From contig NZ_BJTC01000003.1 of assembly GCF_006829085.1 (NCBI RefSeq), forward strand, positions 248,001 through 312,000: DNA of 64,000 nt. The letters run 5' to 3'. Position 1 is the first letter of the stretch. Every line of letters starts with the position of its first letter. Below are positions 50,106-60,700 of this stretch, in pieces. Both the position numbers and the translations under genes were made by a program. The notes beneath the pieces are model-generated. The model made no database searches. It saw only the letters and a list, made by a program, of their open reading frames with translations, and was not told the DNA's origin. The stretch comes from Chryseobacterium sp. ON_d1. GTDB taxonomy: Bacteria > Bacteroidota > Bacteroidia > Flavobacteriales > Weeksellaceae.

Positions 50106-50936
50106 TTATTTCATTTCTGAGGGACTTTTTCCGGTATGTTTTTTTATGAAATTTGTAAAGTTTCCTTCGTTGCTGAATCCAAGTTCGTAAGATATTTCAG
50201 AAATCGTTGAATTTGAAAAACTTAATGATTTTTTACATTCTGTGATTAGTTTTTCGATAATGATCTGTTTGGCTGTTTTTCCCAATACATATTCTGTCAT
50301 CTCGGTCAGTTTTCTTGAAGAGATATTGAGTTCCCCGGCATAATAGGCAACCTTTTTAGCTTTTTTGTAATCTCTTTGTAACAGGATTTTGAACCGGTTG
50401 ACATAATACATATAGTCAAATTTGATATCTTTCCTGATTTCTTCGGTGGGAATATGTAAAAAAGCATCCAGCATCAGCCTTTCTATGGCGTTATGGGCAG
50501 CAGAGATATACAGGCTTTCATCCTTATTCCTGAAACTTTCCATTCGTTCCAGAAATATGATCCTCATCTGTTCTATATTAATGAACGGAGCGATAAATAT
50601 TTCAGAATTATAATTGTAAAAAAGCTGTGAATTGATAAAAAGACTGTCTTTGGTTGACCGTTCATAAAAACTGGATGAAAAAGCAATTGAATAAACATCA
50701 GACCTTTTGGTCTCCCCGAAAACTATTTTCTTTTGTGGCCCTACAAAAGCAATATTTCCTCCTTTCAATGGATACGGGACATCTTCTACCGTCAACAGAA
50801 TGTCTTCAAGAATGATGTAAATGCAGAAATATTCCAGGGTATTGAATTCTCTTTTGTTATTATTTCTATTAATAAGGAAGTCTAAACGATTGATACTGAA
50901 GCCTATATTTTTTAACTGATCCGTGATTCTGTACAT
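50106..50936 (-). CDS. AraC-type regulator of the surface-fibre cluster
   Basis: 276 residues. The N-terminal 150 residues form a divergent sensor domain with no recognised family. The C-terminal AraC HTH is clear: I-S-S-R-K-L-T-E-M-T-E-Y-V-L near 208-221, and I-S-E-I-S-Y-E-L-G-F-S-N-E-G-N-F-T-N-F-I-K-K, ending T-G-K-S-P-S-E-M-K. It is first in the leftward run, immediately before the minor subunit gene, so it probably regulates the fibre genes. The inducing signal is unknown. Confidence 0.82.
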   Translation of the reverse strand: MYRITDQLKNIGFSINRLDFLINRNNNKREFNTLEYFCIYIILEDILLTVEDVPYPLKGGNIAFVGPQKKIVFGETKRSDVYSIAFSSSFYERSTKDSLFINSQLFYNYNSEIFIAPFINIEQMRIIFLERMESFRNKDESLYISAAHNAIERLMLDAFLHIPTEEIRKDIKFDYMYYVNRFKILLQRDYKKAKKVAYYAGELNISSRKLTEMTEYVLGKTAKQIIIEKLITECKKSLSFSNSTISEISYELGFSNEGNFTNFIKKHTGKSPSEMK

Positions 50937-51111
50937 ACATTACTGATAACTCTGCCCAAGAAAATTCTTGTAATTATTTATATAAATATAAAAAAATTAC
51001 TAAATATTGTGTTTTAAAGAAAAAAATTAATTTGAGCTGCAAAAATAATGAAGCTATTCTTTGGCCATATCATGTAATGCTGTCAGAGATAAAAGTTGAT
51101 ATTAAAATAGG

Positions 51112-51663
51112 CTATTGATGTAAATCCACAGCCATCGTCTGCGTTCGTTTACACATCCACCTTTTCAGCCTCCACACCGGAAGATATACAAAAATTACAG
51201 ACAAAATACCTGCCAGTGTTCCTACTACCACAGCCATTGCCGTAGCATCCAGCCTGTAATCTTTTGACAAATTGTACTGTCCTAAAAAGAGCAGGCATAA
51301 TACCAGTGAACCCGTAATCAGTCCGTGTAAAATACTCAGTCTGGTCATCAGTTTTTTAATATTGAGCTGCTCGTCTACCGTAAATTCTATGGCCTCCTGG
51401 TTAGCTGCATCTGTCACTCTTTTGATAATATCAATGGTAAGGACAACCGGAAGGAAAATGGCCATAGGCAGAGTAAGACGGGCCAGATTTTGAGTGCCCG
51501 AAAAGAAATGGGTGTAACCTAATTCTTTAAAACTGGCATAGGCAATGATGAAATTAAAAAATACATTCGGAAGGACATAATAAATCGTACGCCTTATGAG
51601 GAAGCGTCTTAAAGTGGTTTTCTTTATTGGTTTAGGCTTTGGAGGCTTTATTTTAAATTTCAT
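51112..51663 (-). CDS. Four-helix membrane protein at the end of the PKS operon
   Basis: 183 residues with a basic N-terminus (K-I-K-P-P-K-P-K-P-I-K-K) and four hydrophobic segments (about 27-47, 60-80, 112-132, 145-165). It overlaps the upstream acyltransferase gene by 4 bp, so it belongs to the PKS operon. It could help to place or move the product in the membrane; no family is recognised. Confidence 0.65.
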   Translation of the reverse strand: MKFKIKPPKPKPIKKTTLRRFLIRRTIYYVLPNVFFNFIIAYASFKELGYTHFFSGTQNLARLTLPMAIFLPVVLTIDIIKRVTDAANQEAIEFTVDEQLNIKKLMTRLSILHGLITGSLVLCLLFLGQYNLSKDYRLDATAMAVVVGTLAGILSVIFVYLPVWRLKRWMCKRTQTMAVDLHQ

Positions 51664-52913
51664 AGAAAGGTGGTCAATAGCTCAAGGGCTTTATCTTTTA
51701 TTTGTTTCGCTTCTTCTTTCGGAAGAAAATGCTCATTGGACATAAATGCAAAGTCCATCTGTTGATTGTATGTGGTGGTCACCAAGGTGTTGGAATTTAA
51801 CCATGGGAAAGCTACCGTGGGGCTGAAGATGGTTTCAATCCTAAAATTTTTGTAATCATTGGAGATATTGATCTTCCCCATATTGGAGAAGGTTACATCG
51901 TGACCGCCTTCAGTGGATTTCAGCATAGAGATCATTCTGTCGACAATAGGATGCATTCTTTCACCCATCCAAAGGAGTTCCCGGGTTTCCATATTTCCTA
52001 TTTTCTGAACAATATCTTTTTTGATCTCTTTCGCATTGTCCAGCAGATCTTTACTTCCTTTTTTTAGTGTCAGTTCAATAGTAGGGGCAAAGGCAAACAG
52101 ATGATCCTGTTTGATTTCCGGAATAAAATGACGCACATCCACCGGACTGATCACCTTTCCCTTAGCCCGCTCCCTTTTGATCTCCTGAAAAGCCTGCATA
52201 AAAGTAGAGCATAGAAGTGCATGAACAGAAATCCCGTGGGCCTTACATTTTGCAACGGTTTCGGCGGTGATTTCCGGACTCATTTTCCAGTGAATGGCAT
52301 AATTTTCTCCGAGATTTCTCTTTTTACTCTTTCGCTGCATCATAAAGAAGACTTTTGCAAACAGTAAATAAAGGCCGGCTTTGTATTTCCTGATACCTGC
52401 ATTAAAATCAGAAGGCAGAAAATCATTAACAGATTCAAAAGCTTCATAAGATTCAAGCTTCACGGAAGGATCATCTACCAGGGAAAGAAGCTCCTGCATC
52501 AGAGTGACTCCCGTAGTTCCGTCAGAAATACAGTGAGGCATTACCCAAAGGATCTCTGAGGTATGCTGTCCTTTAATCCAAACCAGGCGTGCCAGAGGTT
52601 GCTTTTCCCCCTCAAATAAACGGTACCATTCTTTTTGGGATTCCAGAAGCCAGTCTTCATCTGTTTTCCTTTCCACAATGCGGAGCGGGATAGGAGTGAT
52701 ATCCTTTTCTTCGACGAAAAAAGGATATTTTTCACTTTTGTAATCAATAACGGTTCTGAGCATAGGGTGTTTCTGCTGGATTTTTTCGAGGGCTGTTTTG
52801 AAGTTTTGCTCAGGAAGCGTCCCGTCGATTTTTACGGTGAATATACAGTTGACTGGAGTTTCAGGATCTACATACATGATCCTTTCCACCATCATTAAAG
52901 GTCTCTTGATCAT
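51660..52913 (-). CDS. Condensation-domain acyltransferase 2 (PapA/WS-DGAT-like)
   Basis: 417 residues. The catalytic H-x-x-x-D-G motif is H127-C-I-S-D131-G132. A second conserved segment reads V-D-V-R-H-F-I-P and a C-terminal F-S-N-M-G-K resembles the family. This places it in the condensation/CoA-dependent acyltransferase superfamily, which includes PapA polyketide-associated acyltransferases and WS/DGAT enzymes. Together with the adjacent related gene it probably esterifies hydroxyls of a sugar or polyketide. 4-bp overlaps on both sides join it to neighbouring genes. Confidence 0.82.
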   Translation of the reverse strand: MIKRPLMMVERIMYVDPETPVNCIFTVKIDGTLPEQNFKTALEKIQQKHPMLRTVIDYKSEKYPFFVEEKDITPIPLRIVERKTDEDWLLESQKEWYRLFEGEKQPLARLVWIKGQHTSEILWVMPHCISDGTTGVTLMQELLSLVDDPSVKLESYEAFESVNDFLPSDFNAGIRKYKAGLYLLFAKVFFMMQRKSKKRNLGENYAIHWKMSPEITAETVAKCKAHGISVHALLCSTFMQAFQEIKRERAKGKVISPVDVRHFIPEIKQDHLFAFAPTIELTLKKGSKDLLDNAKEIKKDIVQKIGNMETRELLWMGERMHPIVDRMISMLKSTEGGHDVTFSNMGKINISNDYKNFRIETIFSPTVAFPWLNSNTLVTTTYNQQMDFAFMSNEHFLPKEEAKQIKDKALELLTTFL

Positions 52914-54181
52914 GATAGCACGGCTTGTTTTAGTTGTGAATGAATGGTCTGCATGACCTCATCGCGGACGGCCAGTGCATCAGTATATGGCAGATAGCCT
53001 TCACTTCCCATGAATGAAAAATCCATTTTTCCACGATAGGTGGAAACTACCAGTGTAGTAGTATTTCCTAACGGACCAATGACTGATGGACTGAAAATTG
53101 TGTCCACCGTAAATTCTTTATATTCATGCGGGATCTGAATACGTCCCAGGTTGGAAAACATACAGTCGTTGGATGACTTTCCGTTTTTTAACAGCTTTGT
53201 GAAATTATTCAGCGCATTGTGTCCGGATTCCATCACCATCATGGTGAGATAAGGATTCAGCTTTGAGGTCTTTTGTTCCACAGATTTCTGCATCACACGG
53301 AGATTGTCTGTGAAGTTTAGCTTTTCATCAGCAGACACCACGATCATCAGTCCGAAAGCAAAGATATGATCTTCTTTGATCTGAGTGGCAAAACGTCTGA
53401 TATCTACCGGACAGGAAACTTTATTGAAGGATTTTTCCCCTCTTACTTTTTTAAATGCATGCAATACTGCTGCACTCAAAAATGTATTCACGGTCACTCC
53501 CTGGGATTTGCAATACGCGATCAGTTCTTTGCTTACTGTTTCATCCAGTTTCCAGTTGATCAGGTAGTCATTCTGCCTTTCCACAGCTTTTTTACCTACC
53601 GGAATCCATTTGATTGCAGTGGCAGCAAGCTTTCCGATAAATTTTGCTTTCAGTTTCTGTCTGCGGCTGTTGAGAATGTTGGCAGGAACTACATCCTGGA
53701 TTCCCAATATCGGGTTTTCAGTTCCAATATCAGCGGCCGGATTGTCCAGAACCTTAAGAAACTCGTAGAGAAAAGCCATTGCAGAACCACCATCGCACAG
53801 GCAGTGGTGGAAGGCAAACAGCATGTCGGAAACGTCTTCCCCCTTGATCCAGACAAACCGTATCAGGGGCAATTTTTCATAATGAAAGGTGGTGTTCCAT
53901 TCTCTTCTGGATTCTTCCTGCCACTGATCTTCACCTTGTCTGGTGATGATTCTTACAGGAATAGAAACCGTTTTTTCAGGAACGTTAAACCATGGTGTAT
54001 TTTTTTCATCATGGCTGATCAATGCTCTCAGCCATGGATGTTTATTCTGAATCTGTGCCAGCGCCTGCTGGATTTCCTTTAAGGTAAAAGTACCTCTCAG
54101 CCTGAACGGGATGACCGCGTTAAAAGGTTCTGTACCGTCACCTAATAACATACGTTCCCCAAATAACAATCTTCTTTTCAT
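52910..54181 (-). CDS. Condensation-domain acyltransferase 1 (PapA/WS-DGAT-like)
   Basis: 423 residues. The catalytic motif is H126-C-L-C-D130-G131; the same V-D-I-R-R-F-A-T-Q-I and F-S-N-L-G-R segments are found as in the downstream paralogue. The pair shares about the same length and layout and arose by duplication. It is expected to be a cytoplasmic or membrane-associated acyl transferase acting on the product of the PKS and glycosyltransferases. An 87-bp spacer separates it from the glycosyltransferase gene. Confidence 0.82.
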   Translation of the reverse strand: MKRRLLFGERMLLGDGTEPFNAVIPFRLRGTFTLKEIQQALAQIQNKHPWLRALISHDEKNTPWFNVPEKTVSIPVRIITRQGEDQWQEESRREWNTTFHYEKLPLIRFVWIKGEDVSDMLFAFHHCLCDGGSAMAFLYEFLKVLDNPAADIGTENPILGIQDVVPANILNSRRQKLKAKFIGKLAATAIKWIPVGKKAVERQNDYLINWKLDETVSKELIAYCKSQGVTVNTFLSAAVLHAFKKVRGEKSFNKVSCPVDIRRFATQIKEDHIFAFGLMIVVSADEKLNFTDNLRVMQKSVEQKTSKLNPYLTMMVMESGHNALNNFTKLLKNGKSSNDCMFSNLGRIQIPHEYKEFTVDTIFSPSVIGPLGNTTTLVVSTYRGKMDFSFMGSEGYLPYTDALAVRDEVMQTIHSQLKQAVLS

Positions 54182-54268
54182 AGGTAGATGTCTTTTTTAA
54201 TTAGGTCATATGTAATCAAATCGTTTTCATCATCATGTGGAGTCTGCAAATCGTAAGAATTTTACAGG

Positions 54269-56671
54269 CTATACAGATGCTAATGCTGAATGTTCCTGTA
54301 CAAAATTTTCTAACAGTTCTACCGCTTTATCATTTCCTCCGGCAAGAGTGAATGTATTCTGAACTTCTCTGGCAGCTTCCCTGTATTTAGGATTTTCCAG
54401 TAATTCAAAAACGGTTTCACGAAGAGCATCTACACGCAGTCTTTTATATCGGATACTGATTCCGCAGCCTGCCTGCTCAATTAATTTTGCAATATGAAAA
54501 TGATCATAAGCAATGGGCGTGATCAGCATAGGTAATCCGTTTCGGAAGGTATCATTAACCGTATTAAAACCACCGTGACAGATGACCATATCCATTTGCT
54601 GCATCACTGCAGACTGGGGTACGAAGCTGTTCACGATAAAATTATCCGGCCATTCTTCAAATATTTCCGGTGGAGTAGCAGCAATTACCGTAACCGGCTG
54701 GTCTTTAAATGCAGCAATGATCTTTTCAAAAAATGCTTTTCTGATGTCAACCAGGAGTGTTCCCAATGATACGAATATCTTCGGAGTTGTGGAAGCGTTT
54801 AATTTATCCCAGTCAAATGGGGCGTCATTCGGGCGGCCTTTCACGGGACCTACGAATTTCATATGAGGTGGGACTGTTTCAAAACCGGCAAATGCCTGTG
54901 AAGTAAACACCATGTTCAGTTTGTGAGAATGGATGTAAATTCCTTCTTCATGAATGCCTACTTCTTTCTGCAGGTCTTTGATGAGGTTTTGCTGCCATTC
55001 CCATATTTTAGGGGCGCTTTTTTCAGTATCTCCCATGACATCTGGCGGAACAGGAGTCGTCGTTACACAAGGGATATTGTTTTTATGGGCAAAAAGAGCT
55101 CCTCCGAAAGTGATACAGTCATTCACAATAACATCAGGCATCCAGCTTTCTGTTAAACGGGTTAATCCCGGCATCATCATTTTGGCGAAAGGAACATACG
55201 TTTCTTCAAGTGCTAATTTCATTACTTCAGGTCCTGAACATGCCGGTCCGTCATCCTGTCTTTTTAAAATGCGGGCAATTTCCTCCTGGTATGGAATAAG
55301 ATCTTCTTCAGGATAGAAATAAGAGCCTCCTTCTGGAATATGTTTACGGTCTAGGGGGGTAATCCCAAACCATTTTACTTCGTGTCCACGGGCAATCAGG
55401 CTGGCTCCTACACTTAAAGTAGGACTTACATGTCCGAAAAACGGTGGGACAACGAATAGAAATTTAGAGGGCTTTTCAGGTTTTGAAGCCTTTGAAATAG
55501 TCTGTTCCAATAGGCTCGCTGCTGTTGCTGCACCTCCTGCCTCCGCAAAAGACTGTCCCACTTTCTGAGCTGCTTCACGGTAGCCCGGGTTATTTAAAAT
55601 CTGTTGTACGGCTTCTCTCAGGTGATTGGCTTTAAATCGGTTAAAATTAAGACGTTCACCCGCTTCTGTGCGCACCACACGCCCTGCAACATGAGACTGG
55701 TCATACGCAATCGGAATCACTACCAGAGGAATACCGTTGGATAATGTTTCAGAAACCGTATTATGACCGCCATGGCAAACCACACCGTCAAGATGAGGAA
55801 GCAGATCCAGCTGAGGAATCTGCTGATAGACCATAAAGTTGTCCGGCCATTGCCCGAAAAGCTGTGGATCGGAAACCACTACGACGGTTAAATCTTCATC
55901 TTTAAAGGCATCAATCACCTTCTGGAAAAAGGCTTTTTTATGGTCGTGATCGAAGGTAGTACCGATACTTACCAGGATCTTTTTGTTGGTTTTGTTTTTT
56001 AATTTATCCCAGTCAAATTCACATGAGATACGTCTTTCGGTAAGAACCGGGCCTGTAAACTGATATTGAGAAGGCAGATCATCCATTTCGCCAAAGAAAT
56101 AATTGGAAGTCAGAACCAGTGTCAGCAGATCTGAGGTTGCCAGAGAACGTTCCTCATGAAAACCAAGTTCTTTTTGTAAATCGATAATCTGATTGACCTG
56201 CCATTCGTGTACTTTTGGCAATTCATTCATGATTTTGATGGCAGCCGGAGCGGTAACAGAAGTGGCATAAGGAATTCCAAGAATTTTCGCGGCAACAGGA
56301 ACTGCAAACAGCTGATGATCCCCGATAATTAAATCAGGCTGCTCTATTTTTAATAAAGCGATAACTCCCTTATAGCAATGCCTGTTCAGTGGGATAAGTA
56401 CATCTTCATACAGGAACTTAACGCTGTCTATACCATACACTACTTTTTTTGAAATAATATCTAGATACTGTTCGCTTTCTTTCTTTTCTTCATCGGTCTG
56501 ATCATATTGGATCAGTAATAATTTTCCTCCTTCAGGAAGTTTGGCCTCTAACATAGGGTCAAGGCTGATCCAGGCTACTTCATGTCCTCTTTCCAGCAAC
56601 GTAGCACCGATGCTTAAGGTAGGATTGACATGGCCTGTCAGTGGTGGAACTATAAATGCAAATTTAGCCAT
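54269..56671 (-). CDS. Tandem fusion of two GT1/MGT-type glycosyltransferases
   Basis: 800 residues made of two complete GT-B units. Unit A covers about 1-395 with base-like H14 in T-G-H-V-N-P and nucleotide-sugar motif H-G-G-H-N-T-V at 300-306. Unit B covers about 403-800 with H414 in F-G-H-V-S-P and H-G-G-F-N-T-V at 699-705. Both retain the S-x-G-T-x core of the sugar donor site. They resemble macrolide-type UGTs that glycosylate hydroxyl groups of polyketides or lipids. Two sites in one chain could add two sugars in sequence. The start overlaps the hydrolase stop by 8 bp. Confidence 0.88.
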   Translation of the reverse strand: MAKFAFIVPPLTGHVNPTLSIGATLLERGHEVAWISLDPMLEAKLPEGGKLLLIQYDQTDEEKKESEQYLDIISKKVVYGIDSVKFLYEDVLIPLNRHCYKGVIALLKIEQPDLIIGDHQLFAVPVAAKILGIPYATSVTAPAAIKIMNELPKVHEWQVNQIIDLQKELGFHEERSLATSDLLTLVLTSNYFFGEMDDLPSQYQFTGPVLTERRISCEFDWDKLKNKTNKKILVSIGTTFDHDHKKAFFQKVIDAFKDEDLTVVVVSDPQLFGQWPDNFMVYQQIPQLDLLPHLDGVVCHGGHNTVSETLSNGIPLVVIPIAYDQSHVAGRVVRTEAGERLNFNRFKANHLREAVQQILNNPGYREAAQKVGQSFAEAGGAATAASLLEQTISKASKPEKPSKFLFVVPPFFGHVSPTLSVGASLIARGHEVKWFGITPLDRKHIPEGGSYFYPEEDLIPYQEEIARILKRQDDGPACSGPEVMKLALEETYVPFAKMMMPGLTRLTESWMPDVIVNDCITFGGALFAHKNNIPCVTTTPVPPDVMGDTEKSAPKIWEWQQNLIKDLQKEVGIHEEGIYIHSHKLNMVFTSQAFAGFETVPPHMKFVGPVKGRPNDAPFDWDKLNASTTPKIFVSLGTLLVDIRKAFFEKIIAAFKDQPVTVIAATPPEIFEEWPDNFIVNSFVPQSAVMQQMDMVICHGGFNTVNDTFRNGLPMLITPIAYDHFHIAKLIEQAGCGISIRYKRLRVDALRETVFELLENPKYREAAREVQNTFTLAGGNDKAVELLENFVQEHSALASV

Positions 56672-57446
56672 GGTTTTGTGTTAAAATTTTAGATAAAAAT
56701 TGAGCAATCGTTTCAGCAATGAGCTGAGGTTCCTGGATCGGAATGTTGTGATCACCCGGGATTAATTCAAGTTCAGAGCCGCTGATTTGAGATTGCAGCC
56801 ACTCACCGGTTGGTCTGCAGTTGGAATCAGCACCATAAAGCAACAGAGTAGCAGCCGTCAATTCATTGAAACGGGCTTCGCCAAGGAAATTTTTTTCCTT
56901 AATCATATCTGCTTTAATGCTGGTCTGATTAAACAGAAATTCATACATACGGTGGTTCTTTTCCATCTGTCTTTTGCCCATCTGTACCTTGGTGGTATCT
57001 GTAAAATTGGCGACATAGTGCTCAAGAAATTCTTTGCTGTATTCATCAATGATGTTACGGGCTTTTTCGTCCTGAGGGTCCGGAGCTTCCATCACTACCA
57101 ATTGACTGATACGTTCAGGATTCTCTAAAGCTGTTTTTAAGGCAATAAGACCTCCGAAGCTATAGCCTACAAGGTGTACTTTTTCCAGTTGAAGATGATC
57201 TATTAAACCTATCAGGTCGGAAGACATATTGTCGAGGTCATACCCATCCGGAAAGCGCTCACTCATACCGTGGCTTTTCAGATCGTACATCACCACATGG
57301 AAATGTTTTGCCAGCACCGGGGCAATATTGAAATAATAAATGGACAGGTTACTGAACATACCGTGGATGAGTACCACGGTTTGTTCGGCTCCTTTGTTGA
57401 GTTCCTGTATATGAACTTGTCTGTTATTGACAGTTATTATTGGCAT
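56664..57446 (-). CDS. Alpha/beta hydrolase of the PKS operon (candidate product-releasing thioesterase)
   Basis: 260 residues. Oxyanion segment L-I-H-G-M-F near 27-32; nucleophile elbow G-Y-S96-F-G-G; a C-terminal G-D-H-N-I-P provides the catalytic His. No signal peptide. It lies between the free ACP gene and the glycosyltransferase, overlapping both (10 bp and 8 bp). Since the PKS proteins here carry no thioesterase domain, this is the best candidate to release or edit the polyketide chain, though it could be a late-tailoring hydrolase. Confidence 0.8.
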   Translation of the reverse strand: MPIITVNNRQVHIQELNKGAEQTVVLIHGMFSNLSIYYFNIAPVLAKHFHVVMYDLKSHGMSERFPDGYDLDNMSSDLIGLIDHLQLEKVHLVGYSFGGLIALKTALENPERISQLVVMEAPDPQDEKARNIIDEYSKEFLEHYVANFTDTTKVQMGKRQMEKNHRMYEFLFNQTSIKADMIKEKNFLGEARFNELTAATLLLYGADSNCRPTGEWLQSQISGSELELIPGDHNIPIQEPQLIAETIAQFLSKILTQNHG

Positions 57447-57736
57447 TCGTAGATATAATTGATGATCATACTAAGGTCAAGATTGATCAGCTGGTCAAGA
57501 TCCATAGAAGACAGCCAGCCTGTAAAGTCGATCTGATCGCCAAAATGCGCTTTGATCTTTTCTGAGAAAGAGACAATCTCGATGCTGTCCATTTCAAGAT
57601 CTTTGGTGAATGAACTTTCAGGAGTAATGTCCATCTCTTCTACAAATTCAGCACCTATCACTTCAGTAATGAAACCTTTTAATAAAGTAAAAAGTTCTTC
57701 GTGGTTCATTTTTAATGTTGCGTTTACAGTGTCCAT
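57437..57736 (-). CDS. Free acyl carrier protein of the PKS operon
   Basis: 99 residues. Phosphopantetheine attachment site is in L-E-M-D-S51-I-E-I-V, the standard DS(I/L) signature, inside a four-helix ACP layout. It is longer at the N-terminus than a FAS ACP. It sits directly after the multidomain synthase, whose stop it overlaps by 13 bp. It could accept the finished chain and present it to the glycosyltransferase or acyltransferases. Confidence 0.85.
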   Translation of the reverse strand: MDTVNATLKMNHEELFTLLKGFITEVIGAEFVEEMDITPESSFTKDLEMDSIEIVSFSEKIKAHFGDQIDFTGWLSSMDLDQLINLDLSMIINYIYECQ

Positions 57737-60700
57737 CCGATAATATAATTTTTATGTTTAATAGTTTTGATTTCAATGTTATCGATCCACAGGTGATCGT
57801 CTTTTATCATTTCGACTTCGAAGGCTTTAGGATTTCCTTTGAGTCCTGTTCCCAGGAATTTTCCGTAGGCTTCCTTGGCTACCCAGAAACGGGTGGTCCA
57901 TTCTGCCTGGTCTCTGTCTTTTAATAAGGTTAATTCGTTGTCAGTAAATACCATGTCATAGAATCCGGAGCTGCGTTCTTCTATCAGTTCCATGTCGATT
58001 CCTACAGATTTTCCATATCTGGCGATCCCAACAGCTTCTTTGCCTTTATGGGCTAAGGAAATATGGATATCCTCTGTGAAATCACTGATGAGGTAAGGTT
58101 TCCCCACTTCATCGGAACGGATTTCAAATGTGATCGGGAAGCAGGCGTGATTTTTTTCTTTGCGGAGAAGGTTTCTTACAGCATCTTTTACCGCTACGCG
58201 GCTTACCATCCAGTTTTTCTTCTTGTTCGGTAACAGTTGCTGGTGATGTTGTTTTTCCGTCTGGTTGAAATATCTTTTCAGGATAAAATCCCATGAAGCC
58301 ACTCTGGTATATGCCTGATGGAAGAAAAATATTTCAGGAGCAATCTCTTCCGAAAGTCTGTTGTGCAGGGGTGACATAGAGACATTCCATAATGCTGCAT
58401 CGATTTCCAGTCTTCTGTTTTGCCATCCGGTAATCGCGCACCATACTTTTCCGTCTCTTGTCAGAATGATATCTGCAATGGCAAATTCATCATTCAGTTC
58501 GGTCAGCATACAGGTGCATTCAAAAATACCTTCCTGATCATGCATATCTCCGAAGAATTCAATATCTCTGATTTTCACAGGGAATGCAATACGGTCTTTC
58601 ACCAAAGTAAGCTGAAGCCAAAGCCCGAACAGCTGTCCTGCATTATCAAGCAAGGAGCCTTTACCTCCGTTTCCTTTTATCTTACCAATGATTCCTTTGT
58701 CTCCAACGGCTGAAACTTCAGTAATTCCCTGATATTTATCTCCATGGAACATGTGCATGTCATAGATCTCTTCAGGGGTTCTTTCAATAGGTAAAAGATT
58801 ACCGATGGAAAGATTGAAGGCCGGTTTCGGAACGGGAGTAGATTTTAAGACTACTTCCGCATTGGCAAAGTTTTCGATATCGAGATAAGCGTGATTCGGT
58901 GAGCGCCATTCTCCTTTTACGGTTTTTTCAAAAGGTTGGGCAACGTTCATCCATTGGAAGACACTTACGTTCATGATTTTATGAACCTGTGTTCCCGGAA
59001 TTTCTGCTTCTGCGATTTCTGCCAACTGTTCAAAGATCATTGTCATTGGAATGACCGGTTCCATATCCGCTAAATGAGCCCATCCTTTTGGCTGTCTCAA
59101 TAAACTGTGATCGATCAGGTAAGGGTGGCTTTCCAGAGTTACATGCAGGTCTTTTGAGAAAGTTGTACTCCTTGGCGCCGGTTGGGCAGCGTGTGCTACA
59201 GGTGCTGGTCTTGAGATTGTGATTTCCGGACGGTTCTGGAATAAAGTTAATACTTCTTCCTGCATACGGATCATCTCAGCTACGTTATCCTGGAATGCCT
59301 GTACCAGTGGATGACCACTTTTGGTGGCAATAGCTGAAGCTTTTGCGGTATATTGTTTTGGCGTGTCAAAAGACAGAGCCAACGCTTTCACTTCTTTAAA
59401 ATTACGGATAATAGGGGAGCCTAATTCCAGCTTAATGCCTTTTCCTGATGATTTTTTTGACTGATGCTGAATCTCCAGAAAATCAAGGGCAACTGTTTTA
59501 CCTTCTACAAATAATGAAGCCACTACACGCTGCAGCTGAGCCAGAGCAGAACGGGTAGGAACGCTGGAAGGAATGGTACTGAAGGATTTCCCTTTCAAGG
59601 TATCATCAATAAATCCAATAAGACCTCCGGTACCCACCTGAATAAACACTCTTGCGCCTTCTTCGTATAATTTATCGGTCAGTTCACGAAAGCGGACAGG
59701 TTCAACCAAATGCTCGGCACTCAGTTTTCTGATCGCTACCTGATCTGCAGGATAAGGTTCTAATGTTGTGGCAGACCACAATGGAATTTTTGTTTGCTGA
59801 AACTGTGCTTTTTCCATTCCTGCAAGGATTACATCCAGCTTATCGGCGATAAAAGGAGAGTGGAATCCTGATTGGAAAGGCAGAATCTGATGAAATACCT
59901 GCTTTGCTTTTAACAAAGGTACCAATTCATCCAATGCCGTATTACTTCCGCAGAGAATCACCTGATTAGGGCAGTTGTCATTGGAAATATATAAGTCTGA
60001 AATTTCTGAAATAAAAGGCTGTACTACCTCAACTCCGGCTCCTATGGCAATGAATCTGGAATCTTTTAATTCAAAAGTTTCAGGATTCAGTACGTCAATT
60101 AAGGCTTTTACAGAATTGGCTTCTGCCAGTTCAGACGAATATCCTGCCAGCCATTCTCCTAAACTGTGTCCGGCGTTCATATCCGGAATAATTCCCAGTT
60201 TTTTCAGTGAATTATCGAGAATACTGCAGTTGTTGAAGATGTTTAAAGCATCAGTTAGAAGGCCTTCGCCTTCCGTTTCAATAGGTGCTTTCAGTCCGAA
60301 ATAACGGCTTACCGTTTCTACCTCACCTTTTGCCAGTCCATCTAAGCCAGGAAATACAAAGGCTACTTTACCGCCATCTTTTAATAAAGGAGCAGAGGTG
60401 TACCAGATATCCTGTTTGTTTTTCCAGGTGATATTTTTGGAAACAATTTTAATGGCTTTTTCTACTCTGGCAGGTGTCGGATCGAATATCGCAATCCTGA
60501 AATCCCCTTCACCAATGGTGGTTTCATTATTTTGTAAGGCCGAAAGCAGTTCTTCATGCGTAGGTCTGGCCAATATCAATACCTGATCTTTTTTGGGCAT
60601 ATCATACCCTTCCAAAACAACATGGGCATTGATTCCTCCAAATCCGAAAGCATTCACTGCAGCCACTTTAGGAAGTCCGGTTTTTGACCAGTTTTTAGCT

